DNA of 64,000 bases from Halichoerus grypus (Eukaryota; Chordata; Mammalia; Carnivora; Phocidae): assembly GCF_964656455.1 (NCBI RefSeq), contig NC_135715.1, forward strand, positions 166,562,437-166,626,436, given 5' to 3'. A model generated the notes under the pieces. The model was given only the letters and a program-made list of their open reading frames with translations, was not told the origin of the DNA and searched no databases. A program made the translations under genes and the position numbers. Below, piece by piece: positions 62,601 to 64,000 of the stretch (position 1 is its first letter; each line of letters begins with the position of its first letter).

Positions 62601-63320
62601 GTACAAGTTGTTAGGTGCTTAGTATTAGTTTTTCTTAATATTGTGTCTCTGGCATGGTGGGCGCTCAGTGCATAGCTGTTACACAGATGAATGAATGCTT
62701 CTCTAGGGGCCTGAGGGTAGAAGTCGGGATCAAGATTGGGGTTAAAATGGTCACACCATTGAGTTTCCATATGATAATAGGAGAGCAGCTGTGTTATATT
62801 ATTTCTTGTTGGACTAATGGTATGTTTTTCACAATTTCTAGAAGACACATCTTTCAGGCTTATAGTAGAACAAAATCTTTCGTACTTCTGCTGTTCATTG
62901 TAAATACTTTTTGAGATGAACATGGCTCACAGTTGGCAGCATGGAAAGCATTGTTTGGAATAACTATTTCAGAACCCTCTGATTTGAAAACTACTTCTGA
63001 CGATTTTCAATTGCCTTTAAAAACTTTCTGTCGATACATTTTCCTTGGCTGTTTGGTTCAAGTTCTGCATACATTTTGGTTTACCTAGTATTATCTTCTT
63101 ATGATTGCGCCATATTTAGTTAACTTAAAATTGTCTTGAAATTTACTTACAATGTATTAGTGGTTTGTATATATCATTTTCTGCTAATTTTGTTCTTACT
63201 GATTTATTTAAAAATTTTGAACAGTGATCCAGATAAACACTACTTAATGTATGAACATGAACGGGTGCCCATTGCGGTTTGTGAGAAGGAACCCAGCTCT
63301 ATCATTGCTTTTGCTCTCAG
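6455..63320 (+). CDS. PIKFYVE: PIKFYVE, 1-phosphatidylinositol 3-phosphate 5-kinase (spliced, 3' end outside window)
   Basis: PIKfyve makes PI(3,5)P2 from PI3P, and PI5P, on endosomal and lysosomal membranes; it works in a complex with VAC14 and FIG4. The 31 constitutive coding exons placed here sum to 5,030 nt (1,676 codons plus 2 nt), all joining in phase behind GT-AG sites. Domains by residue: FYVE zinc finger about 156-217, DEP about 365-441, chaperonin-like CCT/TCP-1 apical domain about 615-870, Cys/His-rich conserved region about 1207-1385, then helical and linker sequence to 1676. The lipid-kinase domain (human about 1760-2085) is not in the window. Translated exons match the human protein as I recall it, apart from scattered substitutions and a divergent stretch in exon 21. 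In human the gene lies between IDH1 (upstream) and PTH2R (downstream); no exon of either is visible. No frameshift or premature stop was found. Confidence 0.97.
7375..7605 (-). mobile_element. Old L1 3' UTR fragment
   Basis: Text such as cattgaagtgtagctgacat, ggtgtacagcatagtgattg and caccatggaatgctattaca matches the antisense 3' end of mammalian L1s. Subfamily not assigned. Confidence 0.7.
7795..7892. repeat. Target-site duplication around the U4 insertion
   Basis: Two exact 17-bp copies of tagtagtagtcacattt at 7795-7811 and 7876-7892. They share one or a few bases with the ends of the insert, so the exact junctions are ambiguous by that much. Confidence 0.9.
7809..7876 (-). pseudogene. RNU4 pseudogene: U4 snRNA retropseudogene, 3'-truncated (nt 1-68)
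   Basis: Read on the minus strand this 68-nt segment equals U4 nucleotides 1-68 as I know the RNA: it starts agctttgcgcagtggcag and ends tgctaattgaaaa. The rest of U4 (about 145 nt in full) is missing and there is no A-tail. A 17-bp direct repeat, tagtagtagtcacattt, flanks it (7795-7811 and 7876-7892), which marks LINE-type insertion. It lacks the snRNA promoter elements, so it should be inert. Confidence 0.93.
7925..8220 (-). mobile_element. Old L1M 3' UTR fragment
   Basis: Antisense L1M-type 3' region (gaaaaattgggaagatagta, ggatctcatccaggatacca). The same family reappears at about 21640-21900. Confidence 0.7.
8270..8480 (-). mobile_element. Can-SINE (intron 2)
   Basis: Near-consensus reversed Can-SINE with poly-T, ctcgatcccaggaccctggg core and head gagccacccaggcgccc. Flanked by an exact duplication, ctattgcactg (8259-8269 and 8480-8490). Confidence 0.95.
8808..8960 (+). CDS. PIKFYVE: PIKFYVE exon 3 (residues 58-108)
   Basis: Acceptor gctacag|agcgcg, donor gtattag|gtgaga. It encodes ERAEGGQGEQQ, a Ser-rich stretch, and SPTPYKKQLNEELQRRSSAV-L. A valine stands between A and L where I recall human having SSALDTRR, so one codon seems to be added just before the splice site. The first base of the next Asp codon is the last base of this exon. The following intron is 3.2 kb and contains the cassette exon at 9224-9259 and a + strand Can-SINE. Confidence 0.95.
9224..9259 (+). CDS. PIKFYVE: Candidate cassette microexon (12 codons, in frame)
   Basis: Thirty-six bases lie between a pyrimidine-rich acceptor (gggtttcag) and a good donor (gcag|gttagt). 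Phase fits both neighbours: the g ending exon 3 plus this exon reads EENSLQHPQENA and then D of DTRRK. A second AG three bases in (cagaag, a NAGNAG) would give an 11-codon form starting ENSLQ. Several mammalian PIKFYVE predictions carry an extra short segment at about this place, but I cannot check that here. It lies in the disordered linker before the FYVE finger. Confidence 0.7.
10209..10405 (+). mobile_element. Can-SINE (intron 3)
   Basis: Forward copy: gcacctgggtggctcagtcg head to aaataaataaaatctt tail. Exact duplication atcactaggtgg at 10197-10208 and 10406-10417. Confidence 0.95.
12181..12299 (+). CDS. PIKFYVE: PIKFYVE exon 5 (residues 109-148)
   Basis: Acceptor ctgactcag|acac, donor agccag|gtactc. 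It encodes DTRRKAEPTFGGHDPRTAVQ through LKEIMEGKSQ, a helical stretch just before the FYVE finger. It ends on a codon boundary. Intron 5 (764 nt) carries a T-run and an antisense L1 ORF2 fragment. Confidence 0.97.
12640..13020 (-). mobile_element. Old L1 ORF2 fragment (intron 5)
   Basis: Antisense L1 ORF2 wording: aataagtcttggtagctggt, cattcccatatgaattcttg, gtttgtcaatttctgcaaaa, interrupted by a T-run near 12675-12700. Degenerate, no open frame. Confidence 0.75.
13064..13235 (+). CDS. PIKFYVE: PIKFYVE exon 6: FYVE zinc finger core (residues 149-205)
   Basis: Acceptor gttatag|gatagc, donor tacag|gtaaat. It carries the diagnostic FYVE elements: the aromatic W156 with D159 (WMPD), the RRHHCR basic patch that contacts PI3P (residues 177-182), and six of the eight zinc cysteines (C165, C168, C181, C184, C189, C192). 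The last pair (C211, C214) is in exon 7. This finger targets the enzyme to PI3P-bearing endosomes. Intron 6 (4.55 kb) contains an L2 scrap, a possible old LTR-type element and simple T/C runs. Confidence 0.98.
13945..14025 (+). repeat. L2 fragment (intron 6)
   Basis: aaaaccctttcagagctccc and cccttaggataaaatccttt are L2 3'-region wording. Confidence 0.65.
14033..16110. repeat. Possible ancient LTR-type element (unassigned)
   Basis: The region opens with repeat-like text (gggctgccataacaaaatac, ctcacagttctggaggccag) and closes near 16085 with caagttgacacgtaaaatta, both familiar from old interspersed repeats. The roughly 1.7 kb between them is less AT-rich than flanking intron and full of stops in every frame. 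It may be an old MaLR/ERVL-like internal region; I cannot name the family. Confidence 0.35.
17786..17993 (+). CDS. PIKFYVE: PIKFYVE exon 7: end of FYVE finger (residues 206-274)
   Basis: Acceptor ctcctag|gggacc, donor caaag|gtatta. It reads GDLRACTYCRKIALSYAHST, which supplies the last zinc pair C211/C214, then a Ser-rich linker (LNALSDSASSVSVLDPSEP). Differences from human as I recall it: H for N after DS, S for C in SAS, F for L in EDDFAW. Intron 7 (2.0 kb) holds a Can-SINE, an L2 3' end and a MIR. Confidence 0.97.
18151..18349 (-). mobile_element. Can-SINE (intron 7)
   Basis: Reversed copy with long poly-T and head gagccacccaggcgccc. Exact flanking duplication aggatcatggaatatt (18135-18150 and 18350-18365). Confidence 0.95.
18385..18505 (+). repeat. L2 3' end (intron 7)
   Basis: gaatgtaagctctacaagag, gaacggtgtatggcatatat, aatatttgttgaa. Confidence 0.7.
19480..19650 (+). repeat. MIR fragment (intron 7)
   Basis: gataggcactactttctcct, gaagctgaggtttagagaga, aaggtcatacagctagtaag. Confidence 0.85.
19996..20085 (+). CDS. PIKFYVE: PIKFYVE exon 8 (residues 275-304)
   Basis: Acceptor tttgtag|tttgat, donor aatag|gtaaac. It encodes SLIHPDSSNTPLSTRLVSVQ and EDAGKSPARN. Short linker exon of 90 nt. Intron 8 is 5.1 kb and contains an L2 fragment, antisense L1M sequence and six Can-SINEs between 21.4 and 25.1 kb. Confidence 0.96.
   Translation, partial: FDSSRLLKYSSFNKTCICSRGCWEISCSK
20975..21215 (-). repeat. 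L2 fragment (intron 8)
   Basis: gtcagggaagacctcactgg, gaaggtgacatttgagcaaa, aaatgggaagctactagaga: reversed L2 3' region. Confidence 0.75.
21433..21627 (-). mobile_element. Can-SINE (intron 8)
   Basis: Reversed copy ending gagccacccaggtgcccc. Flanks aaaacttcatttt and aaaacttcgtttt form a slightly diverged duplication. It is inserted at the edge of an old L1. Confidence 0.94.
21640..22600 (-). mobile_element. Old L1M 3' region, split by a Can-SINE
   Basis: Antisense L1M 3' UTR: ttcctgtataccccctacgc, then ccaacccatggcaaccactg, aaactgtcttccaaagtggc. The forward Can-SINE at 21954-22121 interrupts it. No coding capacity. Confidence 0.8.
21954..22121 (+). mobile_element. Can-SINE inside an old L1 (intron 8)
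   Basis: Forward copy (gcctgcctggctcagtcggt to caaataaaatcttc). Duplication aaaattctctgtgctct on both sides; it splits the antisense L1 fragment at 21640-22600. Confidence 0.94.
23182..23396 (-). mobile_element. Can-SINE (intron 8)
   Basis: Reversed, older copy; core ctcatgacccatgagatcat and head gagccacctagatgcccc, with more substitutions than its neighbours. Confidence 0.9.
23470..23620 (-). repeat. MIR fragment (intron 8)
   Basis: acaaattacttaatctctga, ctgtagaatggatttagtag: antisense MIR order. Confidence 0.75.
24065..24163. repeat. (TTTC)n microsatellite
   Basis: About 99 bp of TTTC repeats with a few interruptions near the 5' side, pure for the last 55 or so bases. It sits at the tail of the adjacent Can-SINE, a common origin of such tracts. 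Likely polymorphic. Confidence 0.95.
24164..24347 (-). mobile_element. Can-SINE with expanded TTTC tail (intron 8)
   Basis: Reversed copy whose A-tail end has become the adjoining (TTTC)n run at 24065-24163. Head ends gaaccacccaggggcccc. Flanks tgccagattc / tgcaagatta look like a decayed duplication. Confidence 0.92.
24566..24768 (-). mobile_element. Can-SINE (intron 8)
   Basis: Near-consensus reversed copy; ctcgatcccaggaccctggg core and gagccacccaggcgccc head. Flanks cacaattt / gacaattt. Confidence 0.94.
24893..25080 (-). mobile_element. Can-SINE (intron 8, 95 bp before exon 9)
   Basis: Reversed copy with exact duplication agtaagcatttattt (24878-24892 and 25081-25095). It lies just upstream of the exon 9 acceptor. 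Confidence 0.95.
25175..25313 (+). CDS. PIKFYVE: PIKFYVE exon 9: phosphoregulatory linker (residues 305-351)
   Basis: Acceptor ttttccag|atcagc, donor ttctg|gtactg. It reads RSASITNLSLDRSGSPMVSS followed by YETSVSPQANRTYVRTETTE. In human, Ser307 and Ser318 (AMPK and Akt sites in the literature as I recall it) fall in RSAS and SGSP; here they are residues 308 and 319, because of the extra codon in exon 3. Intron 9 (1.5 kb) has one Can-SINE and MIR/L2-like sequence. Confidence 0.96.
26413..26619 (-). mobile_element. Can-SINE (intron 9)
   Basis: Reversed copy with head gagccaccaaggcatcc; duplication tgggatagttgg at 26401-26412 and 26620-26631. Confidence 0.94.
26840..26997 (+). CDS. PIKFYVE: PIKFYVE exon 10: DEP domain, first part (residues 352-403)
   Basis: Acceptor gatttcag|gacagt, donor acaag|gtaatg. It encodes DSVQLKDLWKKICHHSSGME and the DEP signature around the GKELVNWLIRNGHIATR stretch. DEP folds often aid membrane or partner binding. Intron 10 (1.4 kb) contains a MIR, a Can-SINE and an L2 3' end. Confidence 0.97.
27555..27740 (-). repeat. MIR fragment (intron 10)
   Basis: actcaagttacttaatctcc, gaaatgaaataatatgggct, agtgctttataaattgtgaa. Confidence 0.75.
27800..27986 (-). mobile_element. Can-SINE (intron 10)
   Basis: Reversed copy, core cttgatcccaggaccctggg; flanked by aagtgtctatatattatt on both sides. Confidence 0.93.
28075..28175 (+). repeat. L2 3' end (intron 10)
   Basis: actgtaagctccttgagggc, aggaaccatgttagtctcac, tgagcacttgatacatgttt. 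Confidence 0.75.
28420..28531 (+). CDS. PIKFYVE: PIKFYVE exon 11: DEP domain, second part (residues 404-441)
   Basis: Acceptor aattcag|ggcaca, donor ctgcag|gtagtt. It encodes AQAIAIGQAMVDGRWLDCVS and HHDQLFRDEYALYRPLQ, which finishes the DEP domain. Ends on a codon boundary. Intron 11 (1.6 kb) holds three antisense Can-SINEs and a TA repeat. Confidence 0.97.
28747..28934 (-). mobile_element. Can-SINE (intron 11)
   Basis: Reversed near-consensus copy; exact duplication tggtttggcttttctt (28731-28746 and 28935-28950). Confidence 0.95.
29212..29398 (-). mobile_element. Can-SINE (intron 11)
   Basis: Reversed near-consensus copy; flanks aaaatagaactttt / aagatagaactttt, one substitution apart. Confidence 0.95.
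29452..29470. repeat. (TA)n microsatellite
   Basis: Nine to ten TA units between two Can-SINEs. Confidence 0.9.
29567..29773 (-). mobile_element. Can-SINE (intron 11)
   Basis: Reversed copy with long poly-T; exact duplication tatttgttaaaattta (29551-29566 and 29774-29789). Third copy within 1.1 kb. Confidence 0.95.
30142..30289 (+). CDS. PIKFYVE: PIKFYVE exon 12 (residues 442-490)
   Basis: Acceptor tttccag|agtacg, donor gacta|gtgagt. It is an acidic, Ser-rich linker: STEFSETPSPDSDSVNSVEG then EPSWFKDIKFDDSDTEQIAE. The spliced junction with exon 13 reads DDNLTNSASP; human has DDNLANSASP. Intron 12 is 535 nt with nothing recognisable beyond a pyrimidine-rich end. Confidence 0.96.
30825..30992 (+). 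CDS. PIKFYVE: PIKFYVE exon 13 (residues 491-546)
   Basis: Acceptor ctaaaag|attctg behind a pyrimidine-rich tract, donor aaaaag|gtagga. It encodes SASPSKRTSVSSFQSTVDSD, then LNVELDNVNFHIKKPSKYPH. Reading on through the donor stays open to a stop at about 31306, so a short alternative end is possible. Intron 13 is the largest here (5.6 kb): a carnivoran L1 tail, an old L1 3' end and about 1.3 kb (32.7-34.0 kb) that I cannot assign. Confidence 0.96.
31655..31664 (+). promoter_or_regulatory. PIKFYVE: Possible intronic polyadenylation signal
   Basis: Two overlapping AATAAA hexamers (31655-31660, 31659-31664) follow exon 13 by about 660 nt. A reading frame that continues through the exon 13 donor stays open to a stop at about 31306. 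Together they could form an alternative 3' end, though AATAAA is common in AT-rich introns. Confidence 0.25.
32352..32599 (+). mobile_element. 5'-truncated carnivoran L1 (3' UTR only)
   Basis: It contains the familiar carnivoran L1 3' UTR text: ggtgctggaggggaggtggg, gagcactgggtgttacatgt, aaattctactcctgacatta, then an AT-rich tail. Target duplication agagtt(a/g)tagtaata at 32337-32351 and 32600-32614. No coding sequence remains. Confidence 0.9.
34930..35570 (+). mobile_element. Old L1 3' UTR (intron 13)
   Basis: Sense L1 3' end text: gtatgaaccttattggatcc, aagtgtcatgatgtgtgtaa, ttaaatctaggtgaagggga, followed by an A/T microsatellite in the tail. Confidence 0.7.
35490..35534. repeat. (CAT)n/(TA)n tract in L1 tail
   Basis: Four CAT units followed by TA repeats with tgta/taca interruptions, at the tail of the old L1. Confidence 0.85.
36607..36666 (+). CDS. PIKFYVE: PIKFYVE exon 14 (residues 547-566)
   Basis: Acceptor gtatgcag|agtatt, donor tcaaag|gtaatt. It encodes EYLISDNGGQQLSISDAFIK. At 60 nt it is the smallest constitutive coding exon here, and skipping it would keep the frame. Intron 14 (1.7 kb) contains one Can-SINE. Confidence 0.96.
37533..37708 (-). mobile_element. Can-SINE (intron 14)
   Basis: Reversed copy; head gagccatccaggcgccc; flanks cctttttgcaaagctttt / cctttctgcaaacctttt form a diverged duplication. Confidence 0.93.
38385..38514 (+). CDS. PIKFYVE: PIKFYVE exon 15 (residues 567-609)
   Basis: Acceptor cacttag|aatcct, donor ttgct|gtaagg. 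It encodes ESLFNRRVEEKSKELPFTPL and GWHHNNLELLREENGEKQAM, leading into the chaperonin-like domain. Intron 15 is 418 nt with no recognised element. Confidence 0.96.
38933..39113 (+). CDS. PIKFYVE: PIKFYVE exon 16: start of CCT-like domain (residues 610-670)
   Basis: Acceptor tttttgtag|ttcagc, donor taaaaaa|gtgagc. It reads LSANHNHMMALLQQLLHNES, then WRDIIVSLVCQVVQTVRPDV and MDIRQFVHIKK. This opens the chaperonin (TCP-1/GroEL apical-like) region that binds VAC14-FIG4. NESLSPSW differs from the human SDSLSSSW I recall. Intron 16 is 640 nt with no recognised element. Confidence 0.96.
39754..39828 (+). CDS. PIKFYVE: PIKFYVE exon 17: CCT-like domain (residues 671-695)
   Basis: Acceptor ttcattag|attcca, donor aaaaag|gtaatg. 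The 25 codons read IPGGKKFDSVVVNGFVCTKN and IAHKK, matching the TCP-1-like G-x-V turn of apical domains. Intron 17 (1.9 kb) includes a MER5A-like DNA transposon fragment near 40.5 kb; the rest is unassigned. Confidence 0.96.
40445..40640. mobile_element. MER5A-like hAT fragment (intron 17)
   Basis: Wording such as attctcaaagtgcttggtac, tagattcctaagcccaaccc and ttttgaaaaaccatcagtct fits MER5A. A second partial copy may follow to about 40760. Confidence 0.6.
41776..41883 (+). CDS. PIKFYVE: PIKFYVE exon 18: CCT-like domain (residues 696-731)
   Basis: Acceptor gttttgtag|atgaat, donor cttcag|gtaagg. It encodes MNSCIKNPKILLLKCSIEYL and YREETKFTCIDPIVLQ; human has MSSCIK. Intron 18 (1.7 kb) carries the Tigger1 remnant. 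Confidence 0.96.
41933..42409. mobile_element. Tigger1-type DNA transposon, internally deleted
   Basis: Both ends match Tigger1 (TcMar-Tigger): left ggttccagaccactgcaata, gtgcatataaaagctatgtt and tttattgctaaaaagtgcta; right gagaattaccaaaatgtgac, aaccttcaatttgcaagaga and the terminal repeat aaacaaagtttgcctg. The transposase part is gone, leaving about 0.48 kb of the roughly 2.4-kb element. Confidence 0.88.
43632..43772 (+). CDS. PIKFYVE: PIKFYVE exon 19: CCT-like domain (residues 732-778)
   Basis: Acceptor ttcctcag|gaaagg, donor aaaatca|gtgagt. It encodes EREFLKNYVQRIVDVRPTLV, then LVEKTVSRIAQDMLLEHGIT and LVINVKS. This matches the chaperonin apical-domain core strand and helix. Intron 19 (648 nt) has a perfect 23-bp tandem duplication at 44276-44321. 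Confidence 0.97.
44276..44321. repeat. 23-bp perfect tandem duplication (intron 19)
   Basis: Two identical AT-rich 23-bp units (44276-44298, 44299-44321), about 100 bp before the exon 20 acceptor. Confidence 0.95.
44421..44547 (+). CDS. PIKFYVE: PIKFYVE exon 20: CCT-like domain (residues 779-820)
   Basis: Acceptor tgttttag|caagtt, donor ctagtg|gtgagt. It encodes QVLERISRMTQGDLVMSMDQ and LLTKPHLGTCHKFYMQMFQL; human has QIFQLPN where this reads QMFQLPS. Intron 20 is only 278 nt. Confidence 0.96.
44826..45985 (+). CDS. PIKFYVE: PIKFYVE exon 21: giant 1,160-nt exon (residues 821-1207)
   Basis: Acceptor atttgtag|agcaaa, donor acaaag|gtgagg. It begins with the end of the chaperonin-like domain, EQTKTLMFFEGCPQHLGCTI-KLRGGSDYEL, whose LRGG resembles CCT subunits. After residues LMDEFAMPPT comes a fast-evolving, probably disordered stretch of about 130 residues (genomic about 45015-45400) that differs from human at many positions. Conservation returns at DPKSQMRAFRDPLQDDTGLY, and the exon ends with KQLLRDLSGLQGMNGSIQAK and LGRMLADYRARGGRIQ. No stop or frameshift. Intron 21 (1.7 kb) contains an old L1 3' region. Confidence 0.97.
46650..47260 (+). mobile_element. Old L1M 3' region (intron 21)
   Basis: Degraded sense L1 3' UTR: aggatatttgctgaagccct, gtaaaaaggatgacttggat, then gggaggtgggatagcatcag. Boundaries are approximate. Confidence 0.6.
47688..47788 (+). CDS. PIKFYVE: PIKFYVE exon 22 (residues 1208-1240)
   Basis: Acceptor cctcctttag|gtggac, donor cccttg|gtagga. 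It encodes VDCLNPVNHQRLCVLFSSSS and AQSSNAPSACVSPW, opening the conserved Cys/His/Lys region unique to PIKfyve/Fab1 proteins. Intron 22 (1.35 kb) has one short, older Can-SINE. Confidence 0.96.
48075..48194 (-). mobile_element. Short, older Can-SINE variant (intron 22)
   Basis: Only about 120 bp: T-rich end, aagtaatctcagcacccaac and a tRNA-like head with gactgagccagccaggcgcc. It lacks the long gagaga tract of the others, so it belongs to a different subfamily. Duplication taaaagct(g/a)gttt flanks it. Confidence 0.9.
49135..49206 (+). CDS. PIKFYVE: PIKFYVE exon 23 (residues 1241-1264)
   Basis: Acceptor tcttttag|gattgt, donor tttcag|gtaaga. It encodes IVTMEFYGKNDLTLGIFLER and YCFR. Skipping this 72-nt exon would keep the frame. 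Intron 23 (673 nt) contains only weak MIR-like sequence. Confidence 0.96.
49880..50051 (+). CDS. PIKFYVE: PIKFYVE exon 24: Cys/His-rich conserved region (residues 1265-1322)
   Basis: Acceptor gtcaaag|gccttc (AAAG rather than YAG), donor aacag|gtaaat. It encodes PSYQCPSMFCDTPMVHHIRR then FVHGQGCVQIILKELDSPVP and TYSWCRICKQ. The regularly placed Cys and His residues (C-x4-C, HH, C-x2-C) suggest metal binding or structural pairing, but that is inference. Intron 24 (2.65 kb) is an old L1 interrupted by a Can-SINE and a younger L1. Confidence 0.96.
51358..51542 (-). mobile_element. Can-SINE in old L1 (intron 24)
   Basis: Reversed copy, partly deleted in its core; head gagccacccaggcactt. Duplication ccagtac(a/c)ccagtttt on both sides. 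Confidence 0.92.
51675..51695. repeat. (TG)n microsatellite
   Basis: About ten TG units inside the old L1 of intron 24. Confidence 0.9.
51926..52360 (-). mobile_element. 5'-truncated carnivoran L1 (3' UTR), antisense
   Basis: Reversed L1 3' UTR with poly-T first, then acacccagtgctccatgcag, cccctccc tracts and gtccatcacccagtcacccc. The 3' UTR is partly repeated within itself. Duplication taggaaagacttttt (51911-51925 and 52361-52375). It splits an older + strand L1. Confidence 0.9.
52419..52472. repeat. Compound TA/TG microsatellite
   Basis: tgtatatgtacatatatatg followed by TG then about ten TA units; hairpin-prone. Confidence 0.85.
52701..52879 (+). CDS. PIKFYVE: PIKFYVE exon 25: Cys/His-rich conserved region (residues 1323-1381)
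   Basis: Acceptor aatttcag|gtaaca, donor tttcag|gtaaga. It encodes VTPVVALSNESWSMSFAKYL, then ELRFYGHQYTRRANAEPCGH and SIHHDYHQYFSYNQMVASF. The CGHSIHHDYHQYF stretch is strongly conserved in Fab1/PIKfyve. Intron 25 (1.6 kb) is filled by a MIR and a long L2. Confidence 0.97.
53000..53190 (+). repeat. MIR fragment (intron 25)
   Basis: ctgtgctaagagctttcagt, tattattattaccctcactt, gctagcaagtgataaagtcg. Confidence 0.8.
53300..54000 (+). repeat. Long L2 fragment (intron 25)
   Basis: Ordered L2 wording over about 700 bp: ggttgcagactcttccatgg, tctttgtttacatttcctgg, ggagcacttaccatccgata, ctcagcacctaaaacaacat. GC-richer than the introns around it. No transposon reading frame survives. Confidence 0.75.
54482..54595 (+). CDS. PIKFYVE: PIKFYVE exon 26 (residues 1382-1419)
   Basis: Acceptor ttctctcag|ttattc, donor tcaaaa|gtaagt. It encodes YSPIRLLEVCVPFPKIFIKR and QAPLKVSLLQDLKDFFQK (human VCVPLPK). Start of the helical, spectrin-like segment. Intron 26 is 371 nt, AT-rich, no element recognised. Confidence 0.96.
54967..55075 (+). CDS. PIKFYVE: PIKFYVE exon 27 (residues 1420-1456)
   Basis: Acceptor tattag|agtttc, donor aaagag|gtcatt. It encodes VSQVYLAVDERLASLKTDTF and SKTREEKMEDIFAQKE, helical. Human reads VYVAIDE. The donor gtcatt is unusually weak (no match at +3 to +5), yet the spliced product QKE|MEEGEF equals the known protein, so the site must be used. The next intron is only 103 nt. 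Confidence 0.95.
55179..55333 (+). CDS. PIKFYVE: PIKFYVE exon 28 (residues 1457-1507)
   Basis: Acceptor ccctgtag|atggaa, donor aacag|gtgtgc. It encodes MEEGEFKNWIEKMQARLMSS, then VETPQQLQSIFESLIAKKQS and LCEVLQAWNN, a helical stretch. Intron 28 (901 nt) contains a MIR. Confidence 0.96.
55755..55970 (+). repeat. MIR fragment (intron 28)
   Basis: agcattatgctaggcagtga, ctgtttccatttcacagaag, gtcagagccgggttttgagc. Confidence 0.8.
56235..56325 (+). CDS. PIKFYVE: PIKFYVE exon 29 (residues 1508-1538)
   Basis: Acceptor attatag|attgca, donor agcaag|gtaaag. It encodes RLQDLFQQEKGRKRPSVPPS and PGRLRQGEESK, passing from helix to a basic, Pro-rich linker. Intron 29 (2.6 kb) contains an unassigned old repeat at about 56.75-57.3 kb, a Can-SINE and AT-rich DNA. 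Confidence 0.96.
56750..57335. repeat. Old interspersed repeat, family unassigned (intron 29)
   Basis: Starts gcataacaaattaccacaaa and runs through gctggaatctctgctcagtc and gttgttggcagaacttaatt, wording seen in many mammalian intronic repeats (LTR-like). No open frame. Confidence 0.45.
57381..57591 (-). mobile_element. Can-SINE (intron 29)
   Basis: Reversed older copy (gatctcatgaccctgagatc core, gcaacccaggcacccc head); flanks ataagggctt / ataaaggctt. Confidence 0.92.
58971..59031 (+). CDS. PIKFYVE: PIKFYVE exon 30 (residues 1539-1558)
   Basis: Acceptor ctctgcag|ataagt, donor aaaaag|gttggt. It encodes ISTMDAAPRNISPGLQNGEK; human has ISAMDASPRN. Intron 30 (862 nt) has no recognised element apart from a faint MIR. 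Confidence 0.95.
59894..60031 (+). CDS. PIKFYVE: PIKFYVE exon 31 (residues 1559-1604)
   Basis: Acceptor ctttag|aggatc, donor tgaag|gtgcac (weak after +2). It encodes EDRFLTTLSSQSSTSSTHLQ, then LPTPPEVMPEQLGGGPPELD and TTSSSE, a disordered Ser/Pro linker. Intron 31 (1.06 kb) contains a + strand Can-SINE and the candidate element at 60715-60850. Confidence 0.95.
60152..60371 (+). mobile_element. Can-SINE (intron 31)
   Basis: Forward copy (ggcgtgtgggtggctcagtc head) ending in a run of about 19 A. Flanks gaagtgctgt / aaagtgctat. Confidence 0.93.
61093..61213 (+). CDS. PIKFYVE: PIKFYVE exon 32 (residues 1605-1644)
   Basis: Acceptor atcctag|atgtgt, donor cttt|gtaagt. It encodes DVFDGHLLGSTDSQVKEKST and MKAIFANLLPGNSYNPIPFP. 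Intron 32 (2.0 kb) holds a near-consensus Can-SINE, a 30-bp tandem duplication and an L2 3' end. Confidence 0.96.
61805..62038 (+). mobile_element. Young Can-SINE (intron 32)
   Basis: Forward, near-consensus copy (ggcgcctgggtcgctcagtc to aaataaataaaatctt) with an extended A-rich tail and exact duplication caaaaggtagacatttg (61788-61804 and 62039-62055). Confidence 0.96.
62203..62262. repeat. 30-bp perfect tandem duplication (intron 32)
   Basis: Two identical 30-bp units (62203-62232 and 62233-62262) beginning acgagtagagagtcacag. No divergence between copies. Confidence 0.97.
62300..62700 (+). repeat. L2 fragment (intron 32)
   Basis: ggcctttgcccacgccctca, ggtacttatcatagaaggtg, ctctggcatggtgggcgctc, gatgaatgaatg: L2 3' end. Confidence 0.7.
63225..63320 (+). CDS. PIKFYVE: PIKFYVE exon 33 (residues 1645-1676), last exon in window
   Basis: Acceptor ttgaacag|tgatcc, donor ctctcag|gtatta. It encodes FDPDKHYLMYEHERVPIAVC and EKEPSSIIAFAL, just before the SCKEY continuation expected in the next exon. From 63321 to the window end there is only AT-rich intron, with no recognised repeat or further exon; the kinase domain exons lie outside. Confidence 0.96.
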
Positions 63321-64000
63321 GTATTATTCATGGGACTTTTTCACCTATGATTAGATCTTTATATTTTATGTATATTTATTAATCACCTTATTGTTTAGAT
63401 CTTTTATAGACAGTAGGGCAGAATGATTAAATACAAGCAAAAATATATATTCTTTGGGCATGGTAGCTTGTTCTCTTTGTGTCTGAAAGTGTATTCTTTG
63501 CCCAAATAATAACAGGATGATTCTTAAGCAAGCTTCTACTAACTAAATTGACTAGGCAAGTTATTTACTTATCTTTATATCCTCTAAACATTCTATTATA
63601 CTGTGTATCCATTGTATCCCTTCCTTACTACCTTTACTTGTTGATATAATAAAGCATCTTATACCATCTGAGTATCTTTTTATACTCTTTCTTTCCTTCC
63701 TGCTTCTCACACATAGCAGGTAAGGTTTTCTTACTAGAGTAATGCTGTTCCTATGCCTTAACCCACTTACATGCCCACAGTTACCATGTGTCTTAAAAAA
63801 GCATCCTTTTTAAAAATATTTATATCTTATATCTAAAAAGACAGTGCTTTTTAATCACAACAGTATCTTGGTAGTGGTAGAACTTAGTTTAAGTATAATC
63901 TAAGTTGTTTAATTAAAAAAATTTTTTTCTGTTGGAAGGCATTGAAATGTAAATTTTTCTTTTTATATATTGGTTGCAAGGAGCCTGCTTATTCAACAAA

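Noticed and set aside
1..64000. CRISPR arrays, operons, prophage or other prokaryotic systems
   Set aside because: The window is spliced mammalian DNA with SINEs and LINEs; no regularly spaced repeats and no bacterial gene layout.

Overview
This is a vertebrate nuclear locus. It carries most of one gene, PIKFYVE (the FYVE-finger phosphoinositide 5-kinase), on the + strand. I placed 31 coding exons by hand from splice sites and reading phase. Every phase joins, and together they encode residues 1 to about 1,676 of a protein that is about 2,100 residues long in human. The window ends in the intron after exon 33, so the C-terminal PIP-kinase catalytic domain lies beyond it.

Organism: the introns are full of tRNA-derived Can-SINEs (heads like gcgcctgggtggctcag, usually seen reversed), plus two 5'-truncated L1s with the 3' UTR typical of carnivoran L1s. 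That means Carnivora. I see no dog-type SINEC_Cf copy in 64 kb, which favours an arctoid (bear, seal or mustelid) over a canid. The species is not determined.

Layout. 1-2400: intergenic DNA with old repeats. About 2400-2830: CpG-rich promoter with GC boxes, an inverted CCAAT box and non-coding exon 1. 6446-6626: exon 2 with the start codon. 8808-18000: N-terminus and FYVE zinc finger (exons 3-7), with a possible 36-nt cassette exon at 9224-9259. 20-30 kb: serine-rich linker and DEP domain (exons 8-12) among densely packed Can-SINEs. 30.8-38.5 kb: Ser-rich linker. 38.9-45 kb: chaperonin-like (CCT/TCP-1 apical) domain, exons 16-21. 44.8-46 kb: the giant 1,160-nt exon 21. 47.7-56.3 kb: Cys/His-rich region and helical region (exons 22-29). 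59-63.3 kb: linker to the kinase domain (exons 30-33).

The non-coding part holds 21 recognisable Can-SINEs (17 antisense to the gene), old L1, L2 and MIR fragments, an internally deleted Tigger1 DNA transposon, and a 3'-truncated U4 snRNA retropseudogene flanked by a 17-bp target-site duplication. I found no second protein-coding gene and no unknown multi-gene system. The most useful leads are the in-frame cassette microexon with a NAGNAG acceptor, the U4 pseudogene, a 103-nt intron with a very weak donor, and a possible intronic polyadenylation site.
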